Assembly (NCBI GenBank): GCA_037074615.1
Contig: CM073532.1
Span: forward strand, 14,716,001 to 14,780,000
Source: Leucaena leucocephala
Lineage: Eukaryota > Streptophyta > Magnoliopsida > Fabales > Fabaceae
Length of the DNA: 64,000 bases
Direction of reading: 5' to 3'
Below, piece after piece: positions 47,257-57,471 of the stretch. A program made the position numbers and the translations under genes. The notes under the pieces were generated by a model that was given only the letters and a program-made list of their open reading frames with translations, made no database searches and was not told where the DNA came from. Every line of letters starts with the position of its first letter. The stretch's first letter is position 1.

Positions 47257-49378
47257 TGTAACACCCCAATTTTTAGGCCTAGAGATGCCAGAAAGAGAAT
47301 TAAAGGGTATAATCGTAATTATGGGAAAGATCGGGCTGGTAGCCGATGAGTACAATATTTTGCCAGAAAATAGAGAAAATTATTTTGATCATTTCACTGA
47401 ACTGTGAAATGTGCATATGAAGTCTCTAGGTGTATGAAAGAATTAGAAATATGACCAGGGGTAAAATGGTCATTTTGGAAAAGTGTGTGCATGAGTGCTT
47501 TTTCAGGCCAAAACAGCCCAGTCCGGATAAAATATCTGAAAATACCGGGAGATAGAGAAAAGGATTCCGGATTGAATGAGGAGTCACAGAATTTTGATTT
47601 GAGGTCCCAATTTTTCTGTAAAAAATTCCTGAAGATGGGAATTTACAGTTATAATCGGTAAAGGAAAGGCAGTCCGAATAGAGATGATCGGACTATGGCC
47701 AGAGGTCATACAGTGTTGTTTAAGGCCCGTAGTGACACCAGGGAAGGCCCAAGCCCATAATACCAGTTCAGTGGTAAGAGGGGCCGGTGTCCGGGAAAAA
47801 TGTGCAAAATGACGAAAATGCCTTTATGTTATAGAATAACTGAAGAATGAGTAAAGGGTATTTTGGTCATTTAGCTAAGGTTCGACAGTCAAGAAGGGGT
47901 ATCTGGATAGTTGACCAGGGCTAGAGAATACTCTGGTAAAATATGAAAAGACAATAATGCCCCTAGACTTAGTAAAGGAAATGAAAGGACTTAAGTGCAA
48001 TTATGGAAAGTTTCAAGGCCAAAAAGAAAAGTAGACAAAAATGTGGGGTCCTTAAGTGTAATTTTAGCCAAGTAAAAAGGGACTTAAATGAAAAGAAGAA
48101 AAGTTCCCTGGGCTAAATTGTAATTAAAGAAAGTCCGGCCGGAAGTGGTTTGGACTGTACGAAAGCATTTCAGTCCCAGATTTCACCGGTAGAGAGAGCA
48201 AGTGACGCTCAGTAATCTGGCTTAATACAGGAATTTTTGAAGACTCCAGATAGCCAGAAATGGACTGATTGTCCAAAAGTTATAAAAATTCATACCGGAT
48301 ATCCTAGAATTCAGATCTAGGTGAGAAAATACAGGATGATACGTCCTTATGGGACGGATGTCGGGAAACTGACAGAATACCGATAGGAGGCCTGTAGAAA
48401 AAGTTATTCGCAAATTAGAAAATCCAGACGGAGTGTGAGGCCTCTGGGGATCCGATAGGGAGATTTATCGGTATTTGTAAGGGGACTGAATGAGTTCGGA
48501 TGACCTCGGTCAGATGACTGATATGGCTCACAGGGATGCCTGAACACCGCGGGCTAGTGTTTCGGACAGAAGGAGCCGGTGTCCGGATATGTGTATAAAC
48601 GGTGAATAATAGATAAAATATTCAATAATTATTAACAGGGGAAGATTCCTCGTAATGCGTGCCATGAAGGTATTGGACCCAGAAATGCCCAATAGTGGCG
48701 CCATCAAAGGCCCAATGAGACACTTGGACTGATAGGTGGGCCAGTGTCCGGCAGAACCCCGGAAAAGTGCGAAATTACGAAAATGCCCCTATGTTGTACT
48801 AAAGAGTAACAGATGAATGGAGGGCATTTTGTCATTCTGGACAGGCCCAGGAGCCAAGGTACATACAGATAAAGTTAATTAGAGTTAGTATATGCCCTGA
48901 CAGAGTACAGAAGGGTGTAAAATGATGATTTTACCCTTAGGGTAAATATAGTGCAAGAAAGGGCACCCAAGGGTATTTTGGTAATTTGCCAAGGGATGTT
49001 TATTGGGAATCGAGTCATCAGAGTACTTGAGCTTGATCAGGATCCAAGACAACATTCCCAGAGCCCAAAAACGTAGCCCATGAAGTATGTGAGAAAAAGT
49101 GGCATTAAAATACTATTTTAATGCTGTTTCAATAAAGTAAAGTTACTCGGTTGGCACGATAACCGAGGAAGTGATCAGATAAAGTCCTGGATTTATCTGG
49201 ATAGCATTGGATGGCGTGACAGGTGCCAGTAAGATGCCACATGGCGCCATCACAGTGAAGGGAATTGGAAGACACGCAGCGGAAATTAACTTTAAAAAAT
49301 TTTTCCATTCCCAGCCAGGATCTACCGAATGTGTTTAAGTCAAGGAGAAAGAAGTGTTACCTTCGGTTTCGAGCTTTG

Positions 49379-49679
49379 GTCGCGACCTCAGTGTCCACTA
49401 GTCGCGACTCCTTGCCTCGGGAACTTTCAGTCGCGACCTCCTCAGCTTTTAGTTGCGACCTCCTCTGCTTCTAGTCGCGATCTGTCGCCTCTGGAGTTGT
49501 TAGTCGCGACCTACTCTGCTTCTAGTCGCGACCTGTCGCCTCTGGAGCTTTTAGTCGCGACCTCTTCAACTTCACGTCGCGACCTGTCTCCTCTTTTCGG
49601 ATTTCTAACGTTCAGATGCTCGTTTGGTCGCGACCTCAGGGTGTTCTGGTCGCGACCTTGCTTCGTGTCTGGTCGTATC
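49379..49679. repeat. GTCGCGAC palindrome array in copia-type LTR
   Basis: Octamers start at 49379, 49401, 49430, 49452, 49474, 49503, 49525, 49554, 49576, 49627, 49649 and 49672. Spacing is 22, 29, 22, 22, 29, 22, 29, 22, 51, 22, 23, and 51 equals 22 plus 29. The 51-bp block from 49452 is duplicated from 49503 with its spacers (tctgcttctag, ctctggag), showing growth by 51-bp units. Octamers are little decayed. Other spacers differ. Confidence 0.88.
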
Positions 49680-50261
49680 GTAGAAGTCGACAGCTCAGAT
49701 CGGCTTCCTCTACCGGTATCCACACGAACAGCGTTCCAATCGCGAACGACGTACTAGCGCCTCTTGTCCCTCTAGGGCTTTCTAGAGATTCCGTCCTCAC
49801 CGTCTCTATCTCGGCAGTTTCTTATGTGCAAACCTTTTGCACTCTCCCTGCCCCTTTTTCTCACGTCTGAATGTGTGTGTAGAGATCTAGATTGTGTGTG
49901 GAACCCTAGCTCCTAATGTCAAATATATAGGAAGCTATCGGGCTTCTAATAGGGCCGGGTTTCAGAGTTAATCTTATATTAATTCTGAATTAATACAATG
50001 TCATATATTGCATAATTTAATAAGAAACTGATTAAATAAATATGGTTTATATTAAATCCGTCCCACAGATTTAATTCACCTATTTATTTAATTTAAAATA
50101 AAGATAAGACAGAATTATATTTGATTTATTCTCATAAATCAAATTTGAGATATCTTATCAATTTGAATTTCAAATTCAAATAGATCATATCCATTTAAAT
50201 TCAAATTCAAAAATGATAGAGATTTAATTTATCCTTATAAATTAAATCTTACAAATATCTC

Positions 50262-50330
50262 TTATATTATATATATAATATATATATATATATATAAACT
50301 AATTTATATATATATATATAAAATATATAT
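50262..50330. repeat. AT microsatellite
   Basis: Two (TA)n runs separated by AACTAATT inside the copia-type LTR. Slippage product. Confidence 0.9.
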
Positions 50331-52850
50331 CCACCCTAGATTATTCATTGAATCTAGAACATCTCTTAGATTCAATGAATCTGGACATCATAGCTCGCAT
50401 TGGGCTGTTTTGTGTGCGACCCTGTAGGCCCATATGAAGTTGGCAGTGGCCCAGTTACTATACTGACCCACAAGTCGTAAGCGGTCTCTAGCAAGGCATT
50501 ACGACTACCCAAAACATATGAGGATCGATAAACGATGTAACCTTTCATACAACCATATCACGTCCCTTTTGTCACACGATATTTCGGTCAAGGATGAGGC
50601 ATGGTGAACGTCATCCTCCTGTTCCTGACCGTTACTTTCTCGATCCCTGAGTAGTCTGAATATAGAAATGGAACTACCCTTCCATTCCAGTATGGCCATA
50701 CATTTCTCAGACTCACTCATCGAGGGGCCCAGTAATATCTCTCTACGAATGTGAGGGACAAATTCCATCTTGACCATTCACATTCCTCCGCATGAAAAAC
50801 CACTAAGCCCGAGCATAGCCTTTATGATCACTCGGTCAAAAGTGACTTTTGACTAGGTCAAAGCTGAGCGTTTGTCATGTAGGAATCCATGATGATCTCA
50901 GGTCAAAGGGCATAGTGACATGGCTTGTATATGAGAGGAGCTTATGACTTGACCCATGCAGCTCTCTCATAGCGGGTCGGTCCAACACCCTGTACTCTTA
51001 CATGTGCTTATGACTTTGATTTATATCTCTATATATCTTCAAAGTCATACTGGTCTTATTTCATCTCTGTTCCCGCATAGATGACTGACCAGGGACATTT
51101 AGGATAAGATCACGAGTTATCCAAGGATTGTCATCATAGTAAACATGCAAATAATATGATAACTTTATTAAAAATTCATAAATCAACAATGTTCATAAGA
51201 TAATGATTGGCCCCTAGGGCACAATCTCCAACACACAGAGGAGGAAGAAAAAGTTGAGGACACGTAGTACGAGGTAGGACACTGGACCGGTGAGTCAGCA
51301 TGCTGAGTCAGCTGCTGAGGTGTCCAGGATTTTAGACATGTGATAAATGTGGCGCTGAGGTGTCCCGGTGAGGTGTCCCGATGATGTCATGCATGATGCA
51401 GTAAAGGAGGAATTAAAGAAAATAGGAAAATCCAGGAAAAACTAGGACCGCAGGATCAAAGTTCATAGAAACTGCAGAATTGCCATTGAAGGCAATTATA
51501 AATACCCCCCCCTCCATTCCATTTTCATTCACGCAAGGCAAGGGAGAAGGGAGAGAAAGAAGAGAGAGAAGGAGAAGCAAAGGAAGAGAGAAAGGAGAAA
51601 AGGAAGTAAGGAAGTTCTGGCGGAGCTGGAAGCAGAATAAGGATAATGGAGTTCTGCTAAACTAGCCAGGTAGTAACTAATCCTAGCTTTATTGTAATGG
51701 CTTTGTGATTCGTTGTGCTATTGTTTGGTTGGATTGTTGTCTTATATGTTATGTCTGAAGCTCTGCTGTAATGCTATGATCATATGTTATTAAGCATGGA
51801 AGCACGCAGCATACTTATCTGTACACAATCACAAGCAAGCACTGTCACTCTGCATTACATATATTGTTATGATTGTTGCTACTGAGATTCCCCCGAATCT
51901 CATCCCAATAAATAACCCATTACAGGGAAGGTTATGTCGAAATGAATTTTGGGAATTTTAAGAGACGCCGTTATGCTGCCAAAGTAAAGACTAAACATCA
52001 GTATATGATAAGTACTGTGTACGTAGTGCTGTCTAAGGAGGCTAGAAGTGAGTGGACCTAGCCGGTTCATCTAGTCTTTCCTGGGTACTACGTAGAATGG
52101 TAGTTCTCATGAGGGGATTACCGAATCAGTACGGTTCAGTTCTTTGTACAGATGAAGCGTAGCGGTTATGCTGCCGGAGTTTAGGCAGAAAAAGATGTAA
52201 TAGAGATATGAGAATTTATGGACATGTCCTGATGTAAAACAACTTATTAATTAATAATAATTGTTGTTTGGCATGTTTAACTGTTGTATGATGGATGTAT
52301 GCATATGTATGCAAAGTAGAAATGCTGAAATTTACCATTGTTAACAGTAACACGTGATAACCTAGTCATATTTGATAAATGATTAAAAATAGTAAATAGA
52401 TGAATAAATGTACGAAAGTTTTATGGTAAATAGTATACATACCAAGCTTTAATTTGATATATAAAACGTATCATTTGGATGTCTACACAAGGAGATATAA
52501 ATTATTAAAGTTGGGACCAGAATGCTGGATTCAGGGAGAAAAACGTGAAATGAACAGTAACCTTGACACGTTGACTGACGTTGACTTGGTCAATTAATGG
52601 TCAACGAGTTATTTTTTCCTGAAATATAATTGAGTTAGCTTCATTTACCAATTGGAACCACTTCATTTTGATGTTTCTAGAATTAGTTATGATTTTTCGA
52701 AGTCAGGTCACTCATCTGGAATTTTCAAGTGAACACTACTCGATAAGAGTAAAATTCCAGATTGAGAAATTGGATTTCAATGACCTTGAAAGTGGTTCTA
52801 AATGCTACTAAATGGTCCCTAAGACACATGAAGGCAAGGATGTTTTATTT

Positions 52851-52862
52851 TGGTATCAGAGC
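52851..52862 (+). promoter_or_regulatory. Primer-binding site of LARD-2
   Basis: TGGTATCAGAGC after the 5' LTR. Leader repeats like those at 8086-8146 follow near 52925-52995. Confidence 0.92.
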
Positions 52863-53229
52863 AAAGAATTCTGGCTTAGGAAATGCTCTGAATAGATAAT
52901 TTATGGTGTTAGTACAGAATAAGGTTAGCACAAAACAAAGGGTTCTGGCTCAGAGCATAAGATTCTGGCATAGAACAGACGGTTCTAGCTCAGTGATGCT
53001 CTGGTTTAGTTAGTTTGATTCCTTAAACAAATGAGAAGTTTGAATGGTCCTCTCCTTAGAGTAGGATATAGGGATGGTGTTCACTGCTTGAAAAGGCTTA
53101 GACAGAAGACAGTGACACCCAGATGTATGAGGCTGGACCCCGAGCTCTATAGTCTTACGAAGGATATGATTATGATGGGCTAATCTTAGTCAGCCGACAC
53201 AGTCGAGGCCTCGTGTTTATTAACACAAT

Positions 53230-53346
53230 ATGGCTAGACTAAGCAGAACAAGGTTTAAGAAGCAGTTTCCTCCAGAGATAGAGACAGAATCTGATCAGTT
53301 CACGACTAAGGAAGCTGCAAGAGTAGCTCGAGGTATCGTGTTGTAA
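53230..53346 (+). pseudogene. ORF0 remnant of LARD-2
   Basis: MARLSRTRFKKQFPP and about 38 codons to a TAA. Homologous to 8385-8567 and to the start of ORF0 in element H. A one-base indel relative to LARD-1 ends it early. Confidence 0.45.
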
Positions 53347-53412
53347 CCAGATACTGTAGTGAGGATGCCAGATATCCAAGTTACAACAAGTTAAGTCATA
53401 AGTCACGATGAG

Positions 53413-54109
53413 ATGTGGGCAACCCAGGCTCGCCAAGATCAAGAGCGAGATTCTGCTATCACTACGGCGGTTGCTGCTGCGATTGCAAGATTACAGCAGT
53501 CTGGGAAGGAGGTAGTACCAGAGAATGATATAGAACCTGAACCTCAGCCAGATCATGAGCAGACTGTAATGAATAGACATCAGGGGTCTATAGGAAATAA
53601 CAATAACCAGGGAAGTCTGCAAACATGGATGGAGCGATTCCATAAGTTTAATCCGCCCATGTTTGAAGGGACTTTTGACACTCAAGTAGCTGAGGATTGG
53701 GTAAGCCAGTTAGAGAAAATCTTTAAGGTTTTAGAATGTCCCACTGAAAGAAAGACCCAGGTGGCAGTTTACAAGCTAGAAAGGAATGTGCAATAACCAG
53801 AAAAGAGTGAGCCTACTCCATCAGTACCACTGAAAGTGATGCCACCAGGTTCCTTGAGAAGGAACAGTAAGAAGAGAAATGGGCCAGCATATGGGTCAGA
53901 AGATAATAAGGGACAGGGGAAGTAGGCCAGATAGTGGGCCAAGAGAAGTTAGTAGGCAACCAAGGCCTAATGAATGTAGGAACTGTGGTCGAGACCATGG
54001 TATGAGGCCTTGTCCAGTAGGTCAAGGGTTACGCTATAGGTGTGGAAAGCCTAGACATTATGCCAGGGAGTGTTCACAGAACACAACAGGCGAAAGATAC
54101 TCGACTTAG
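53413..54109 (+). pseudogene. Truncated gag of LARD-2
   Basis: 53413-53796 is open: Ala-rich N-terminus, then TWMERFHKFNPP, AEDWVSQLEKIF and YKLERNVQ before a stop where intact gags continue DADRWW. 53879-54109 holds the basic tail, CRNCGRDHGMRPC and the decayed knuckle YRCGKPRHYAREC. It is better preserved than LARD-1 and has the same internal deletion. Confidence 0.82.
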
Positions 54110-54347
54110 GGAAGAATATATACCTGACTGGCAACGGGATAAGAAAGTCTCTTGTACCAAACTAAGGTACGAGTTTATTTGTGTTCTGTTTCCACTGGCT
54201 AATGAACGGATCAATCCTGTATGTGATTGGATTGTATTGTCCAGTATGCACACTATTGAGCTACCCTATACCTAGTATGTTGCCTATGTATAAGGATGAG
54301 TATGACTACATGCTTTAAAAGTAGGAAGTAGAGAAGAGGGATCTTAT

Positions 54348-54576
54348 GTCGCGACTAATATGTACAGATAAGTTGATGTTGCGATGTAAGAAGACCTCAG
54401 GTCGCGATGAGTAATATTGCAGTACGCGACCAGTGTACAAAGGAGTTCAGGTAGCGATGTTATAGGTTGCGATTAAAGGACGCAGAGATGCCAGGTCGTG
54501 ACAAGTAGTGTGGTACGGTTGTGACTAAAAGTCGCAGAGCATGTGAGTTGTGACTATGCAGTTCTCAGGTCATAAC
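54348..54576 (+). repeat. GTCGCGAC palindrome array (LARD-2)
   Basis: Copies start at 54348, 54378, 54401, 54423, 54451, 54466, 54495, 54518, 54547 and 54569, the counterparts of the LARD-1 array. One spacing is 15 where LARD-1 has 22, a 7-bp deletion. More decayed than LARD-1 (GTTGCGAT, GTAGCGAT, GTCATAAC). Confidence 0.82.
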
Positions 54577-54599
54577 AAAAGATAGCAGAGGCCATATGA

Positions 54600-55780
54600 A
54601 TGACGATACCAAACTCGCTGAAGTCCACCAGCTAGAGGATTGGTATAATATATGATAAGCTAGACAGTACAAAGATACTGAGAAATGAAAGATTAGTTTG
54701 AGACGAGGTTTAAAGTAGATCCTCCATGTGATAACTAAGAGTAGATCTACATTACAGGGGTTTTATTCAGCTAATCTGAATAGAAGACCTAAAAGTTAGA
54801 TTGAGATTTGCCTAGGAATGATCCTAGCACATGGCCTAAGGTAAGAGACGTGATGGGTAATAGATAAAGAGCTTAATGTTCCCTGAGCAGAGGGATTCCA
54901 TCACGGAGAAGTAATAGACCTAGGGGAGAATACCCTAGAGAATAGAAGTAATAGTAAAAGATGATGAACGAGATCCATGCGACTCAAGTTCGCTAAGATA
55001 AAGAGAAAGACAAATAAGGAACCATAGTCCGTCAAGAATAGACCAGGACTGATAGGGACTGATGGAAAGATAGAAGAAGTTGAAAGATAGTAAAGAGATA
55101 GCCATAGTTAAGAGATAAAGTGACTCCCCTATTCCTAATGTAAGATAAAATAGTGAAGGGTTGAGTCTACTCCCTAGTAAGAGGGTAGTGTGGCAGCCTA
55201 AGTAAGATAGACAGAGGTGCTTGTCAGATTCTGAGCATGTGATTGATAATCTGACAGATAATGCGATAGATAGTATGATCAGATGATGATTTGACAAATA
55301 ATGTGATAAAGGAAAATACGTTTGAGGCTTACTTAGATTATTATGATGTCTAATGGATGGTTGAGCAAGATATGATGATGATATGGCTTATGTTGCCATA
55401 AGTTATGATAGTTGCATCTCCTTGCAGTTGTCAAAGGATGACATGCATGTTAGAGTATGCTATGATGAATGGATACTCCCCTTTTGCAGTACATGCAGGG
55501 TAGAGTATATATGAGTACATATATGAGATAAGAAAGTTATGAGAAAGTAGGTTGCTCCCATACCATATGATATGAGGATGATATGATTGTTTTGAGGATG
55601 ATAGATAGTCTCAATTGATGGGACGATAAGTTATGATATGATACTCAGACATGATGTATGATTGAGGTTACTCAGATATGATTGAGGTTACTCAGGTATT
55701 TCTATAAGCTTGTGAATACAGTACTCAGGGTCATTTCTATTGAGCGGAATGGTATACAGATAACGGTAAAGGGATTGTTT
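54600..55780 (+). other. Noncoding hairpin-rich interior of LARD-2
   Basis: Collinear with 9780-10940. Most hairpins are kept, for example GTAGATC/GATCTAC near 54716-54751, TATTCAG/CTGAATA and CGTGATGG/CCATCACG. No coding sequence seen. Confidence 0.6.
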
Positions 55781-55787
55781 CTAGATC

Positions 55788-56188
55788 ACTCTTCAGATAA
55801 GAGTTGGATCTGATGTAGAATGCTCGCAGTTAGAGCATAATTCAAATGGCTTGCAGTTAGAGCACAGGTTGAAAGATGTGAAGGAACTCCTGAGTAAGAG
55901 AGAAAGTAAGTAAAGTCTGGGTAAATGATATGAGGCTATAAAATTTTTCAAATATTTATGGAGTTATCAACAGGTGGAAGCAGTTAACCTTATAACTTAG
56001 TCTGTTGGTTTAAAATCTTCAGGAGATATACAGTACAACAGAATCGCAGTTAGATTCTGGAGGGTCATAGTTAGATCCTAGCATGGCTCCAGGGTCGCAG
56101 ATAGATCCTAATAGCTTCAGAGTCGCAGTTAGATTCTGAAGAGGCTAATGGTTGATCGCAGTTAGATCCCGAGGTCGCAGTTAGACCT
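55788..56188 (+). repeat. Array of hairpins with conserved 7-nt loop (LARD-2)
   Basis: Counterpart of 10947-11417. Loops are mostly GCAGTTA or GCAGATA, one ATAGTTA. The stem at about 56038 is CAGAATC/GATTCTG (7 bp; LARD-1 has one broken pair). TTCAGAGTC/GATTCTGAA, AGGGTC/GATCCT and AGGTC/GACCT are present. Two upstream hairpins of LARD-1 are missing. The loop's first G is lost mainly where CG has become CA, suggesting GCAGTTA is ancestral. Confidence 0.8.
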
Positions 56189-56479
56189 AGCCTAAGGAAA
56201 GTAATGAGCCATGAGATATGAGTACAATGTAGTATCTCTTAGGGAAGATGAATGCCAAAGACGAAGTTAAGGTGAGGAAGCTTCACTAGTTGATAAACTC
56301 ACCCAGAGAAATTATTTTATAATGGTTTTCTCAGATAGCCTCTAGTGTACAGACTAAACTTAGCTTTCCCTTAGCAAAGACGGAGTCCAAGTCCAAAGCT
56401 GAGTACTGATATTCAAAGTTTTGTAGAAGTATGCCTGAGAAGCAAAGAACAGAATCCTCTATGTGTTGAGAATAGAAAA

Positions 56480-56780
56480 GCATTGGCTAAGAGCACTCTG
56501 GGAGGTAGCTCAAGTTGTAAAGCCAATAGCAAGAGAAAGAGGCGATAGTTCAAGCAAGGGACTGATCAAGGTAATGATCAGATTGGAGAGCAGAGATGTC
56601 CATGTGGTGGAAAGAGCCATGGCACATGGGAGTGTCGAGCAGGGCAAAGCAGTTGTGGTAAGAAAGGCCACTTTGTAAGAGGTTGCCCTAAGAATGCGGA
56701 CATCCCTAGGAAAGGTATTTGCTCTTACCCCAGACAGAGTCTCCAATATTTCCCTAAGGTCGACCCTAAGAATGATTAAG
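56480..56780 (+). pseudogene. Second zinc-knuckle remnant of LARD-2
   Basis: Same as 11713-11985. Here the knuckle frame continues as GKKGHFVRGCPKN and onward without the frameshift seen in LARD-1, but no start codon or gag domain precedes it. Confidence 0.6.
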
Positions 56781-57454
56781 AAGAACCATAGCTATAAGGG
56801 CGACTGAGCTGTAAGGAACTATATGCCTAGATGATGATATGGATAATGAAGAGTTCTTTTCGGATCTAAAGAAAGTGGTCATGATAATAAGTCATGAGAG
56901 ATTAAAAGGCCAGAGAGACCTAGAGAAGAGGGTCTAAGGCAAAGCAAAGATAGAACGTAGTTCTATAAGAAAGAGATTGCTAGGGCCTAAAGCTATATAA
57001 AGAGTAATCTAGCCCTAACCCAGTAGCATGTTAAATTGAAAGGTGCTAAGGCAAGAGTAGCCTAATGATATGTAAGCCCTAAGAAGGGATAAGAAAGTGC
57101 AAATGCCACAAAGGTTTGGCATAGATGCATGAAGTTATGAGAACAGTTAAGAAAAGTCAGAGAAGTTATCTGGGTTATGATCTCGTATCAGGAGAAAGAA
57201 AGTCAGAAGAACAATATCTCTCCTGAGAGATTAGCAAAGTGTAAGAAGAGTGAGGTAGACCCCAGAATTACATAAAAATTCTAAGGAATAAGATATGAAA
57301 GAAATGGACACTACTCACAAGTATAATGAGTTGTCCATAAGTATAGAGGATGAATGCCCCAAGCCTTAGTCATAAACCAAGAAAGGATATACAGAAAAGC
57401 TATATCCAGGATCATTGACTAAGATGCCAAGTAAATTTCGAGGACGAAATTTAT
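56781..57454 (+). other. 3' noncoding interior of LARD-2
   Basis: Collinear with 11986-12682. TAGAAC/GTTCTA and GGATATA/TATATCC hairpins kept. No gene seen. Confidence 0.5.
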
Positions 57455-57471
57455 TTTAAGGGGGGTAGAAA
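57455..57471 (+). promoter_or_regulatory. Polypurine tract, LARD-2
   Basis: TTTTAAGGGGGGTAGAAA-type tract directly before the 3' LTR at 57472. Confidence 0.85.

Larger units (their letters stand above)
49256..51233 (-). mobile_element. Ty1/copia-type solo LTR in LARD-2 5' LTR
   Basis: 1978 bp with perfect TSD CACAG (49251-49255 and 51234-51238). Minus strand starts TGTTGGAGATTGTGCC, the terminus type also seen at 35989 next to a copia pol end. It contains a GTCGCGAC array (49379-49679) and an AT microsatellite (50262-50330). A 142-codon plus frame across the array (49329-49757) is open but low in complexity and not family-like. Confidence 0.88.
47257..52847 (+). repeat. LARD-2 5' LTR (interrupted)
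   Basis: About 3.6 kb when the copia-type LTR at 49256-51233 and its 5-bp duplication are removed. TATA at 51497-51504. The purine-rich leader and shared leader block follow. It closely matches the 3' LTR. Confidence 0.92.

Noticed and set aside
49329..49757. 142-codon frame across the octamer array in the copia-type LTR
   Set aside because: Low-complexity translation of the repeats, inside a noncoding LTR, absent from the related LTR piece at 35784-35989.
50262..50330. AT run as a replication origin or matrix attachment site
   Set aside because: Simple TA microsatellite inside a solo LTR; nothing else supports such a role.
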